Shown in pieces: positions 45,261 to 53,851 of a DNA stretch of 64,000 nucleotides (the stretch's first letter is position 1; the number at the start of each line of letters is the position of its first letter). This stretch comes from Actinomadura alba (GTDB lineage: Bacteria; Actinomycetota; Actinomycetes; Streptosporangiales; Streptosporangiaceae), in NCBI RefSeq assembly GCF_014323705.1, contig NZ_JABVEC010000020.1, positions 99,081-163,080 on the forward strand. The letters run 5' to 3'. The position numbers and the translations under genes were made by a program. The notes beneath the pieces were generated by a model, which saw only the letters and a program-made list of their open reading frames with translations, had not been told where the DNA came from and made no database searches.

Positions 45261-47660
45261 GTGTCGGAACCATTTCCGGTGTCTTCGCCGTCGTGTGCGG
45301 CGGAGGCATTGGCGATGGCCGAGGCTGCGTTCGATTTCTTGAACGAGGAGGATGTGCCGTCGTTGCCGGTGGCGACGCTGGCGGAGCTGTTGAAGCACTG
45401 GGCGCGGGTGGCGGCCAAGGGCGCCGCGGCGCACGCCGGGCTGGTGGGAGCCTTCCATGCCGGTTCCGGCCCGCGGGCCGATGGGCAGCGATCGGTGGGG
45501 GCGTGGCTGTCGCGGTTCACGCGGTGCACGCCGGCGGCGGGGCGGGGACAGGTCGCGGCGGCGTTCAAGTTCCGTCGTCACCCGCATGTGCGGCAGGCGC
45601 TGGCCGATGGGACTCTGACCGAGTCATACGGCCGGTGGATCGCCGAGGCGGTGGAGAGGTTCCCGGCCGAGGACCGGGAGGCGGTCGAGGGCATCCTGGT
45701 CGAGGCCGCCAGCTCGGGTGCCACGCTCGACGACCTGGTCACGATCGCCACCGCGGCGTTGCGCAGACTGCGCCCCTCGGGGCTGGAGGACGAGGCGGCG
45801 CGACGGCACGGCGAGCGGAACCTGACGGTGTCGAAGACGCTGGGCGGCGCGGGCCGGATCAACGGGGATCTGACCGCCGAGGCCACGGCGCTGACCGAGA
45901 CGGTGATCGAGTCGCTGGCCGTCAAGGCCGGCCCGGAGGACACCCGTACCAAGGCGCAACGCCGCCATGACGCGTTGGTCGAGGCCTTTCGCCGGCTGAC
46001 GTACTCGGGTCTGCTGCCCGAGCGCGGCGGGTCCAAACCTCAGGTGAAGGTCGACATGGACCTGGCGACCCTGCTGTCCCTGCCGGGGTCCGCGCAGGCC
46101 GAAGAGGAATGGATCGAGCACGCCACCGCCCAGCTGACCCGCGACCGCCTAAAGCACACCGGCACCGGCACCGGCACCCGTGCGAACGCCGACGCCCAAG
46201 CCGAGGACGAGGACGAGGACGAGGACGTCCGTGCACTACTACTTCTCGACGAGACGCCCGGTGACTACGTACCTGAGAACGCACCTGAGAACGCACCTGA
46301 GAACGGGTCCGCGAGCGATCAGGCGAACGCACCAGCGCCCGCGCCCGCGCCCGACCAGGCGAACGCCAGGACCGAGAACGCGACCGTGCCCGATCCAGCG
46401 CACGGCTCCGAGATCGAGAATGCGTCCGCGCCCCACCCGGCAAACACATCCGGGACCGAAGGCCCGCCCGCGTCCCACGCCCCAAAGCCACCTGCGCTCG
46501 ACCCGGCGAACACGTCCGCGGCCGAGAACCAACCCGCGGCCGTACCCGACCCGGCGAACTTGTCCAGGGCCGGGAACGCGCCCGCACGCCTTCCCGCGAA
46601 CGCACCCGCAGCAGCGCTCGACCCGGCGAACCCGCCCGAGCCCGAGCACCCACCCACCCGCCACCCGGCGAACGCATTCGCGTTCGACATCGCGAACGGG
46701 TCCGGAGCCGGGCGGGGGAATCGGATGGCGGACGGTTTACCGAAGCCTGCGCACGATCCGGTGAACCGGTCGCAGAACGAAGCAGTGACCGGGACTGTGA
46801 ACGGGCCGCTCCGGCAGCCGGCCGGCGACCCCTGGGATACGTCGCTCAGCGGATCGGTGAACGGGCCTCACGGGACGGCCCAACCGCCCTTGCCCGGGCT
46901 CGGCAGCGGCGCGAGCCTGCACGGTGTCGGGCCGATCGGAAATGGTCTCGCGGGCGCGCTCGCCTGTGATTCGGTCATCACGCCCGTCGTCACGGCTGCC
47001 ATCGACCTCGACGCGCTGGCGAAGATGACCGAGCAATGGCTGGCGCACTATTTACCCCGGCACCCGGCCGGTCCCACCTCGGAGGAGCCTTGGAGCCCGA
47101 ACGGCGACCGCGACCACCGCTGCGAGCGCCCGCCCGGCGAAGCCGCACACCACGCCGCCGGCGGATCCGGCGGTCCCCCCGGCCGATCGTCGGGCGCGGT
47201 GACGGACGTCCTCGGTGAAGAGCACCTCGCCGAGTTGCACCGAGGGATGCTCCGCTGGGCCATTCAGGTGCTGTCCGGACCGGGCGGGCTTGCGTCCTAT
47301 CTCCGCACCCGCCGGCTCGCCGGCCCGCTGGCCACGCCGAGCATCGTCCTCGACGCCGGGGCCGACGGCAGGACCGTCCCGGCCGCGCTCGAGCGGCTCG
47401 TCCGCCGCAGAGACCGACAGTGCCGGTTCCCCGGTTGCGACCACCCGGCCGCACTGTCCCAGGTCCACCACATCACGCCCAGATCCCGCAACGGGCCGAC
47501 GGCGCTGTGGAACCTGCTCACCCTCTGCAGCTTCCATCACCTCATCGCCGTGCATACCTGGGGCTGGAACATCAGGCTCAACGCCGACGGCACGACAACG
47601 GCGACCGCACCGGACGGGCGCACCCTCAACGAACACGACCCACCCCGCCGAGCCGCTTGA
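45261..47660 (+). CDS. DUF222 and HNH endonuclease domain protein with long repetitive linker
   Basis: 799-residue protein. The N-terminal about 280 residues are DUF222 (AEALAMAEAAFDFLN; RRHPHVRQALADGTLTESY; TKAQRRHDALVEAFRRL). The C-terminus has an HNH nuclease signature: CRFPGCDHPAALSQVHHI, then SRNGPTALWNLLTLCSFHH. Between them lies a roughly 250-residue low-complexity linker: an acidic EDEDEDED run, ENAPENAPEN, and many PAN/DPANTS units. Usual relatives are 400-550 residues, so the linker is the oddity. The family is multicopy in mycobacteria and relatives and has no settled function; a nuclease in DNA restriction or mobility is inferred. GTG start with GGAGG 5 bases upstream. Confidence 0.88.
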   Translation: MSEPFPVSSPSCAAEALAMAEAAFDFLNEEDVPSLPVATLAELLKHWARVAAKGAAAHAGLVGAFHAGSGPRADGQRSVGAWLSRFTRCTPAAGRGQVAAAFKFRRHPHVRQALADGTLTESYGRWIAEAVERFPAEDREAVEGILVEAASSGATLDDLVTIATAALRRLRPSGLEDEAARRHGERNLTVSKTLGGAGRINGDLTAEATALTETVIESLAVKAGPEDTRTKAQRRHDALVEAFRRLTYSGLLPERGGSKPQVKVDMDLATLLSLPGSAQAEEEWIEHATAQLTRDRLKHTGTGTGTRANADAQAEDEDEDEDVRALLLLDETPGDYVPENAPENAPENGSASDQANAPAPAPAPDQANARTENATVPDPAHGSEIENASAPHPANTSGTEGPPASHAPKPPALDPANTSAAENQPAAVPDPANLSRAGNAPARLPANAPAAALDPANPPEPEHPPTRHPANAFAFDIANGSGAGRGNRMADGLPKPAHDPVNRSQNEAVTGTVNGPLRQPAGDPWDTSLSGSVNGPHGTAQPPLPGLGSGASLHGVGPIGNGLAGALACDSVITPVVTAAIDLDALAKMTEQWLAHYLPRHPAGPTSEEPWSPNGDRDHRCERPPGEAAHHAAGGSGGPPGRSSGAVTDVLGEEHLAELHRGMLRWAIQVLSGPGGLASYLRTRRLAGPLATPSIVLDAGADGRTVPAALERLVRRRDRQCRFPGCDHPAALSQVHHITPRSRNGPTALWNLLTLCSFHHLIAVHTWGWNIRLNADGTTTATAPDGRTLNEHDPPRRAA

Positions 47661-47791
47661 TCGCCCTGATGGCGCGCACCGACCGACCCGCAGTCATTGC
47701 AGTTCCCCGGCGTAGACGCATCGGACGGCCACGGTTGCCGCCTGGCGAGACCCGGCGCCCCGCCGGCCGAGCCGTCTTTCAGCGCTGCGGC

Positions 47792-47827
47792 GCGGACTTC
47801 CGGGCGTTGAACACGCCCGGCGTCCGC
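47792..47827. terminator. Stem-loop between convergent genes
   Basis: Arms GCGGAC/GTCCGC outside and CCGGGCGT/ACGCCCGG inside, with a small internal loop, centred at 47810. It lies between the DUF222-HNH and thioesterase gene ends. Confidence 0.6.
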
Positions 47828-47831
47828 CGGA

Positions 47832-48281
47832 TCAGCCGATCTGTGAGGCGGGCGGGTCCAAGAGCGATTCCGCACGGCCGCGGCTGTGCCCCCGGAACTC
47901 CGCGATGACCGCGTCATCGCCGCTTCGGCGTACGGTCACGTCGTAGATCCCGCTGCGTCCGTAGCGAGTGCGTTCGACGGCCTCGGCGATCAGCTCGTCG
48001 CCCAGCCGGGCCGGGGCCACGAACACGACCTCGGCCGACGCGGCGACGGTCACCTGGCCATAGGTGTTGCAGGCGAAGGCGAAGGCGTCGTCGGCGAGCA
48101 GGAACACGTACCCGCCATGGGCGATGTCGTGGCCGTTGACCATCGAGGACGTCACTCGCATCCGCGCCCGAGCCCGGCCGGGGCCCACGTCACTGATCTC
48201 GATGCCGAGGTGCCGCGACGCCTCGTCACGTTCGTACATCACCTCTGCGCAGCGCCGCGCCAGCTCTTCCGCCTCTGTCAC
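47832..48281 (-). CDS. paaI: PaaI-type hotdog-fold acyl-CoA thioesterase
   Basis: 149-residue hotdog protein. MVNGHDIAHGGYVFLLADDAFAFAC carries the active-site motif (N-G-H-D-I-A-H-G-G with the catalytic Asp). The ending VRRSGDDAVIAEFRGHSRG is typical of phenylacetic-acid PaaI. The enzyme hydrolyses hydroxyphenylacetyl-CoA or related thioesters in the cytosol and relieves CoA trapping. GTG start at 48281. No other paa gene is present. It lies 195 bases beyond the HMG-CoA-lyase-like gene on the same strand, so it may belong with the CoA chemistry there, but this is uncertain. Confidence 0.85.
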   Translation of the reverse strand: MTEAEELARRCAEVMYERDEASRHLGIEISDVGPGRARARMRVTSSMVNGHDIAHGGYVFLLADDAFAFACNTYGQVTVAASAEVVFVAPARLGDELIAEAVERTRYGRSGIYDVTVRRSGDDAVIAEFRGHSRGRAESLLDPPASQIG

Positions 48282-48418
48282 GTGATCACCGTAGGCCAGG
48301 ATGCCGCCGATGCCGAAGCCGAGGCGGACGCCGGGACGCTGTTCGCCAGGAGGGGGTCGACGCCGGCCGTGGTGACCGCCGGCCGGAACCGGTGCCTTGC
48401 GAGCCGGGCCGTGCGAGA

Positions 48419-48463
48419 GCCGGGGCCGTGCAGGCCGGGGCCGTGCGGGCCGGGGTCACGCGT
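48419..48463. repeat. 15-bp unit repeated three times after a gene end
   Basis: GCCGGGGCCGTGCAG (48419-48433), GCCGGGGCCGTGCGG (48434-48448) and a diverged third copy (48449-48463), ending 12 bases from the stop of the lyase gene. Confidence 0.75.
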
Positions 48464-48475
48464 GGGTCGGCCGGG

Positions 48476-49396
48476 TCAGCTCGCGCGGAGCGGGGAGGGT
48501 ACGGCCGGTACGGAGGCCAGCGCGGAGCCGAGTCGGTGGCCGATCAGGTCGGCGAGTCGGTCACGGAGGTGGTGGAGCTTGGGGCCGTCGACGCCAGTGC
48601 GGATGCCCTCTCGGTGGAACAGGTGCACCAGGTCGTCGGTGGCGATGTTGCCAGCGGCCCCCGGGGCGAAGGGACAGCCGCCGAGGCCGCCGAGGGCGGC
48701 GTCGAATCGCCGGACGCCGAGGCGGACCGCCTCCCACGCGTTCGCCGCCGCCATGCCGTAGGTGTTGTGCAGGTGCAGGCCCACGGGGATGTCGGGGTGC
48801 TGGTCCTGGACGGCCGTCACGGCGCGGCGGACCTGTCCGGGGTTGGCGGCTCCGATGGTGTCGGCCAGGTGGACGACCTCGGCTCCGATCGCCACCAGCC
48901 TGGCCGCGAGCCTGGTGACGCGCTCGACGGGTGTGTCGCCGTCGAAGGGGCAGACGAAGGCGGTCGCGATGGACGCCTCCAGCCGTACGCCGGCCGCGGT
49001 GAGGATCTCGGCGCACTCTTCGATCCGGTCGAGGGACTCGGCCACGCCTGCCCCCGTGTTGGACCGGCTGTGCCCCTCGCTCGCCGAGACGACGAAGCGG
49101 ACCTGTCGTGCTCCCGCGTCGATGGCCCGCCGGGCACCCCGCGCGTTGAACACCAATGTGTGCAACTGCGCGGGCAGGTCGGCGCCGAGTAGCCGCAGCA
49201 ACTCGTCGGTGTCGGCCATCTGTGGCACGCGGGCCGGATTGACGAAGGCGCCGACCTCCAGGGAACGCAGCCCGGCGTCCACGAGGCCGGTCGCGAGCCG
49301 CGCCTTGTCGGCCGTACGGAGCATCGTGGCCTCGTTCTGCAGGCCGTCCCGGAGCATGACCTCGGTGATGACGACGCTGTCGGGCAGTCCATCCAT
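48476..49396 (-). CDS. HMG-CoA lyase-like (DRE-TIM) enzyme
   Basis: 306-residue TIM-barrel lyase. MLRDGLQNEA carries the metal-binding Asp and catalytic Arg. VGLHLHNTYGMAAANAW has the two metal-binding His, and GLGGCPFAPGAAGNIATDDL the catalytic Cys loop. It cleaves 3-hydroxy-3-methylglutaryl-CoA or a related hydroxyacyl-CoA by retro-aldol reaction. The start lies one base after the stop of the CoA-transferase gene, so the two form an operon. Together they suggest CoA transfer to a hydroxy-dicarboxylate followed by cleavage. Leucine-degradation partners are absent. Confidence 0.9.
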   Translation of the reverse strand: MDGLPDSVVITEVMLRDGLQNEATMLRTADKARLATGLVDAGLRSLEVGAFVNPARVPQMADTDELLRLLGADLPAQLHTLVFNARGARRAIDAGARQVRFVVSASEGHSRSNTGAGVAESLDRIEECAEILTAAGVRLEASIATAFVCPFDGDTPVERVTRLAARLVAIGAEVVHLADTIGAANPGQVRRAVTAVQDQHPDIPVGLHLHNTYGMAAANAWEAVRLGVRRFDAALGGLGGCPFAPGAAGNIATDDLVHLFHREGIRTGVDGPKLHHLRDRLADLIGHRLGSALASVPAVPSPLRAS

Positions 49397-49397
49397 G

Positions 49398-50648
49398 TCA
49401 GATCACTCCCTCTTCGCGCAGGTCCGTGAGGGCGTCGGCGCCGAGGCCGATCTCGCCGAGCACCGCGGCCGTGTGAGCGCCGAGTTCCGGGCCGAGCCAC
49501 TCGGTGCGACCGGGGGCGCGCTCGAGCTTGGGGACGATCCCGGGGAACATGACGTCGGCCTCCTCCTCGGCGTCGATGCGCACGCTCTGCCGCTGGAGCA
49601 TGCCGCGCGCCTGGTAGTGGGGGTCCTTGGCGATGTCCGCCGCGGTGAAGATGGGCCCGCAGGGCACCTCGGCGCCCTTCAGCTTCCGGAGCACATCCTC
49701 CTGGCGGTTCTCGCGGGCCCACTGACCGATCACGTCGTCGAGTTCGTCGACGTGCGCGACCCGTCCGGTGTTGTCGGACAGGCGGGGGTCCGTCGCCAGG
49801 TCGTCCCGATCGATCAGCCGCATCAGCCGCTTGAAGATCGCGTCGCTGTTGCCGCTGATGACGACGTGGCCGCCGTCGGCGCACCGGTAGGTGTTGGACG
49901 GCGCGATGCCCGGCAGCGAGCTGCCGGTGGGCCCGCGCACCACGCCGAAGGCGTCGAAGTCGGGGGTCAGCGACTCCATCAGGGAGTAGACCGCCTCATA
50001 GAGCGCCACGTCGACCACCTCGCCGGTTCCCCGTCGAGCCCGTTGCCGCAGCCCCATGAGCGCTCCGATGACGGCGTAGAGACCGGCCACCGAGTCGGCC
50101 AGGCTCACGCCGACCCGGGTCGGTGGCCGGTCCGGCTCTCCGGTCAGATGCCGCAGGCCGCCGATCGCCTCCGCGACACCGCCGAAGCCGGGAAGGTCGC
50201 GGTACGGGCCGGTCTGGCCGTAGCCGGAGATCCGTACCAGCACGATCCCCGGGTTCACCGTCCGCAGCCGGTCGGGCCCGAGCCCCCACAGCTCCAGCGT
50301 CCCGGGCCGGAAGTTCTCCAGGACCACGTCACTGCGCCGAGCCAGTTCGAGGGCGATCTCGCGGCCCCGGGGATGCCGCAGGTCCAGGGTCACCGATTTC
50401 TTGTTGCGCCCCATCACCCGCCACAGCAGGGAGGTGTCGCCGCCGTGCAGGCGCCAGCGCCGCAGTTCGTCCCCGGTATGAGGGCGTTCGACCTTGATCA
50501 CCTCCGCTCCGAACTCGGCCAACAGCCGCCCCGCGGTGGGGGCGGCGATGAAGTTGCCCAGTTCGAGCACCCGGACGCCCTGGAGCGGTCCGTACCCGCC
50601 CGACTCGGCTTCGACGCCGCCTGGTGGGGCGGCGCTCTCCTTGCCCAT
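49398..50648 (-). CDS. CaiB/BaiF family (class III) CoA-transferase
   Basis: 416-residue enzyme that moves CoA between carboxylic acids through an aspartyl-CoA intermediate. LELGNFIAAPTAGRLLAEFGAEV is the opening, ENFRPGTLELWGLG follows, and SLADSVAGLYAVIGAL contains the likely catalytic Asp. ATG 50648 has AGGAGG 7 bases upstream. First gene of a two-gene operon with the HMG-CoA-lyase-like enzyme; divergent from the IclR regulator, with a dyad-like motif in the promoter. The acid substrate is unknown. Confidence 0.9.
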   Translation of the reverse strand: MGKESAAPPGGVEAESGGYGPLQGVRVLELGNFIAAPTAGRLLAEFGAEVIKVERPHTGDELRRWRLHGGDTSLLWRVMGRNKKSVTLDLRHPRGREIALELARRSDVVLENFRPGTLELWGLGPDRLRTVNPGIVLVRISGYGQTGPYRDLPGFGGVAEAIGGLRHLTGEPDRPPTRVGVSLADSVAGLYAVIGALMGLRQRARRGTGEVVDVALYEAVYSLMESLTPDFDAFGVVRGPTGSSLPGIAPSNTYRCADGGHVVISGNSDAIFKRLMRLIDRDDLATDPRLSDNTGRVAHVDELDDVIGQWARENRQEDVLRKLKGAEVPCGPIFTAADIAKDPHYQARGMLQRQSVRIDAEEEADVMFPGIVPKLERAPGRTEWLGPELGAHTAAVLGEIGLGADALTDLREEGVI

Positions 50649-50748
50649 GTGCTGACCTCCTGGCCGGGGGGTTCGCTGATCTCGGCTCGCGGTGGCGTGC
50701 TCTGACCGCTTCACATGCCGCTTCACATCCGCATCAATTCCGTGAACC

Positions 50749-50775
50749 CATAATGTGAATCTATAACCCATGATG
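50749..50775 (-). promoter_or_regulatory. Candidate IclR site 1
   Basis: Read on the minus strand: CATCATGGGTT, then ATA, then GATTCACATTATG. Its ends are symmetric (CATnATGnG ... CnCATnATG). It lies between the CoA-transferase and iclR-type genes, and 19 of 27 bases match the site at 54792. Confidence 0.65.
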
Positions 50776-50987
50776 CAGGTCGAACAAGATGGGGTCAAGG
50801 TTGCGGAACCCGGGCATCCGGCCACACCCGCCTCCCCACGGTGACCGTCGGACTCCGGTGCGCGAGTGGTGTGCGGCGCCTCGAACCATGATCGCCCTGC
50901 TGAGGGCGGCCGACCGGATGTGGTTTCGCTGCCCACGACGTGGAGCGTGAGCGATAGGATCGGCGGCACGTGCTGGAGGTAGAGCCC

Positions 50988-51788
50988 ATGGCGAAGAGCG
51001 AGACCGGTGCGAGCGCCCTGCAGCCGATCCTGGTGCTGAAGAAGGTGCGCACCCTTCTGGAGTGCTTCAGCGTCGAGCGGCCCACGCTGACGCTGCAGCA
51101 GATCCGCCAGGCCAGCGGACTGCCAGCGAGCACCTGTCAGCGGCTCGTGCAGAACCTGGTCCGCGAGGGCTTCCTCGACCGCGACGGTGACGAGTACCGC
51201 ATCGGTCTCGGCCTCGTCCGCTGGTCGGCACCCGGAACGTACGGGCTCGACATGGTGCGCCTCACCCGGCCCGCGCTGCAGCGGCTGCGGGACGAGACCG
51301 GTGAGACGGCGTGCCTCTACGTACGAGACGGGCCCTACCGTACGATCGTCGCGCTCGCCGAGACGCGGCACGTCGTCATGCGGCTGTTCAGGGTCGGAAT
51401 GGTCATGGCCCTGCACGCCGGATCGGCGGGCAAGGTGTTCCTCTCCTATGACCGGGCCGCCTTCCGCGATGCCGTCGCGCACGGCCTCAGCCGGTTCACG
51501 CCGATGACGGTGACCGACGTCGACGTGCTCACCGCCCAGATGGAGCAGATCCGGCGCGATGGCTACGCCGCCTCGTTCGAGGAGCGCGACTTCGGGGCCG
51601 CCTCGATCAGCGCACCGGTGTTCGGATTCCACGGCGAACCGGTGGCCGCCCTCGGCATCGGTGCGCCTTCCCAGCGGCTGACCCCGGCCGACGTGCCGAG
51701 GCTGGCACCGCTGGTGGTCGAGGCCGCGGCCGACGCCTCACGGCGCATGGGCTTCGAACCGGGCATCGTGGACACTCCCGCCCCCTGA
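50988..51788 (+). CDS. IclR-family transcriptional regulator
   Basis: 266-residue regulator. The N-terminal winged helix has LTLQQIRQASGLPASTCQRLV and QNLVREGFLDRDGDEYRIG. The effector domain has ETACLYVRDGPYRTIVALAE, MALHAGSAGKVFLSYD, YAASFEERDFGAASISAPVF and the closing VVEAAADASRRMGF. ATG 50988 is preferred, with GGAGG 8 bases upstream. Divergent from the CoA-transferase operon; the ABC importer operon lies convergent just downstream. A shared promoter motif suggests control of both. The effector is probably the imported acid or its CoA ester (inference). Confidence 0.9.
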   Translation: MAKSETGASALQPILVLKKVRTLLECFSVERPTLTLQQIRQASGLPASTCQRLVQNLVREGFLDRDGDEYRIGLGLVRWSAPGTYGLDMVRLTRPALQRLRDETGETACLYVRDGPYRTIVALAETRHVVMRLFRVGMVMALHAGSAGKVFLSYDRAAFRDAVAHGLSRFTPMTVTDVDVLTAQMEQIRRDGYAASFEERDFGAASISAPVFGFHGEPVAALGIGAPSQRLTPADVPRLAPLVVEAAADASRRMGFEPGIVDTPAP

Positions 51789-51873
51789 GCCGCGCCGCGG
51801 GCCGCGGGCGACGCCGTCGGGGCCGGCCGGCGACCGCTCGTCGGGAACGTCGCCGGCCGGCACGCCGCCACCG

Positions 51874-52914
51874 CTAGCCGATGAACTCGTCGGTGTAGGT
51901 CTTGGCCAGATCGACGTCGGCACCCTTCATCTCCGGGTTGCTGGTGCGCTGCGTCTCCAGGACCGCCGCGGGGCCGTCCTGCGGCATCTTCCCGTCGGCG
52001 GTGAACATGGGCTTCGCGTGCTCGATCGCCCGCGCGTAGAGCGCGGTGTCGCCACCGGCGTACGAGGCGGGCATCTTGGCCGCGATCTCGGTGCCGTCGT
52101 GCGCCGCGATCCACTCCAGAGTCCGCGTGAGCGCCCGGGTCAGCTTCCGCGCCGTCTCGGGGTTGTTCTGCAGCCAGGCCGACTTGGCGTAGAGGACGGC
52201 CGCGGGATAGGAGCCGGTGCCGTACACCGACTCGACGCCCGCCACGGTGCGCAGGTCGTAGAGCGTCTTCAACTTGCCCGCGCGCTTCTCAAGCTGTGAG
52301 ACGGCGGGGTCGAGCATGACGGCGGCCGCGACCTTGCCCTCCTCCATCGCGGCCACCGCTGTCGACCCGGCCCCGATCGCGGTGACGCTGACGTCGCCGG
52401 CGGCCATGCCGCTCTTCGACAGCGCGTACTTGAGGAAGAAGTCGGTGGAGGATCCCGGCGCGGTCACCCCGACCACCTTGCCCTTGAGATCCTTCAGCGA
52501 GCCGATGCTCGACGCGTTCTTCGGCGAGACCGCCAGCACGACGCCCGGCAGCTTCAGCATGGTCACGAAGGACTTGATCTCCTGGCGCTTCTGCTGCATC
52601 TGGATCGTGTGCTCGTAGAACCCGGAGGTCACGTTGGTACTGCCGCCGATCATGGCCTGCAGCGCCTTTGACCCCGCCTGCAGGTCCTGCAGTTCGACGT
52701 TGAGCCCTTCCTCCTTGTAGTAGCCGAGCTGGGCGGCGAGGGTGGTCGGCAGGTAGCTGAGCAGCACCTGCCCGCCCACTCCGATCGTGACCTTGCCGGA
52801 CCCGTCGGATCCGCTCGAGGTCGATTTCGCTGCCGAGTTGCAGCCCGCCGTGGCGAGCAGCCCGGCCAGGGCGAGACCCAGCCCGGCCAGTCGGATGCGC
52901 CGAATCCTGCGCAT
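51874..52914 (-). CDS. ABC importer substrate-binding lipoprotein (NMT1/SsuA-type)
   Basis: 346-residue lipoprotein. LLATAGC is the lipobox. The mature part has GGQVLLSYLPTTLAAQLGYYKEEG and NVELQDLQAGSKALQAMIGG, the usual opening of aliphatic-sulfonate/taurine/thiamine-precursor binding proteins, followed by APGSSTDFFLKYALSKSG. ATG 52914 has AAAGG 8 bases upstream; a GTG at 52923 is in frame. Third gene of an ATPase-permease-binding-protein operon. Given the CoA-transferase and lyase next door, the ligand is plausibly an organic acid rather than a sulfonate, but the fold does not decide. Confidence 0.9.
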   Translation of the reverse strand: MRRIRRIRLAGLGLALAGLLATAGCNSAAKSTSSGSDGSGKVTIGVGGQVLLSYLPTTLAAQLGYYKEEGLNVELQDLQAGSKALQAMIGGSTNVTSGFYEHTIQMQQKRQEIKSFVTMLKLPGVVLAVSPKNASSIGSLKDLKGKVVGVTAPGSSTDFFLKYALSKSGMAAGDVSVTAIGAGSTAVAAMEEGKVAAAVMLDPAVSQLEKRAGKLKTLYDLRTVAGVESVYGTGSYPAAVLYAKSAWLQNNPETARKLTRALTRTLEWIAAHDGTEIAAKMPASYAGGDTALYARAIEHAKPMFTADGKMPQDGPAAVLETQRTSNPEMKGADVDLAKTYTDEFIG

Positions 52915-52962
52915 GGGAGGCACCTTTCGAACGATGTGGCGGAGGTTGTGAGCGTTGGGTCT

Positions 52963-53835
52963 TCAGGCGGTCTTGGCCGGGTCCTGCCAGCGGAGCAGCA
53001 GCGCCTCGAGGCGGTTGACCAGCAGGTCGATGACGAGCACCACGAGCATCAGGATGATCATTCCGGCGAACACGCCCGTGGTGTCGAAGACGCCCTCCGA
53101 CTGGGCGATCACATATCCGACGCCCTTGGCAGCGCCGAGATACTCCCCGACGACCGCGCCGGTGATGGCGAAGCCCGCGCTGATGTGCAGGCTGGAGAAG
53201 ATCCACGTCAGTGCGCTGGGCAGCAGCACATGCCGGACCAGGTGGTACTCGCTCGCGCCCAGCATGCGGACGTTGTCGACGAGCACCCGGTCGACGTCCC
53301 GTACGCCCTGGAAGGTGTTGAAGAAGACGATGAAGAACACCAGGGTCACGCCGAAGGCGACCTTCGACCAGATCCCCAGCCCGAACCAGAGTAGGAAGAT
53401 CGGCGCGAGGACGACCCGGGGCAGCGCGTTGAACATCTTCAGGTACGGATCGAGCACGCCCGCGAGCAGCGACACCCGGGCGAGCAGGAATCCGACCACC
53501 AGTCCGAGCACCGAACCGATGACGAAGGCGAGCAGCGCCTCCTCGAGCGTCACGGCCAGGTCGTCCAGGATGTAGCCGGTGGAGATCCACTCCCAGATCC
53601 GCACCGCGATGTCGCTGGGCCGGGGGAAGAAGAACGGATCGATCACCCTGAGCGAGGTGAGCAGCTCCCAGCCGCCCAGCACCGCGACGGCGAGGACGAC
53701 CTGCAGGACCCGGATCACGGCTCCGCGACGGCCGCGGCGCCTGCGCCTCGTTCCGGGGAGACCGTCGCCCGGTTCCACGACCGTGCCGGATGTGTCCGCC
53801 GGCCGACCGGCCGCGGGAGCGGGGCTTGTCTCCAC
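52963..53835 (-). CDS. ABC importer permease (SsuC/TauC-like)
   Basis: 290-residue membrane subunit with about six hydrophobic segments after a disordered N-terminus (PADTSGTVVEPGDGLPGTRR). FNALPRVVLAPIFLLWFGLG and the EAA loop GASEYHLVRHVLLPSALTW are family signatures, as is AITGAVVGEYLGAAKGVGYVI. GTG 53835 is chosen because GAGGAGG lies 5 bases upstream; it follows the ATPase stop by 16 bases. It couples to the ATPase upstream and the binding protein downstream. Confidence 0.9.
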   Translation of the reverse strand: METSPAPAAGRPADTSGTVVEPGDGLPGTRRRRRGRRGAVIRVLQVVLAVAVLGGWELLTSLRVIDPFFFPRPSDIAVRIWEWISTGYILDDLAVTLEEALLAFVIGSVLGLVVGFLLARVSLLAGVLDPYLKMFNALPRVVLAPIFLLWFGLGIWSKVAFGVTLVFFIVFFNTFQGVRDVDRVLVDNVRMLGASEYHLVRHVLLPSALTWIFSSLHISAGFAITGAVVGEYLGAAKGVGYVIAQSEGVFDTTGVFAGMIILMLVVLVIDLLVNRLEALLLRWQDPAKTA

Positions 53836-53851
53836 GAGAACCTCCTCGGCG

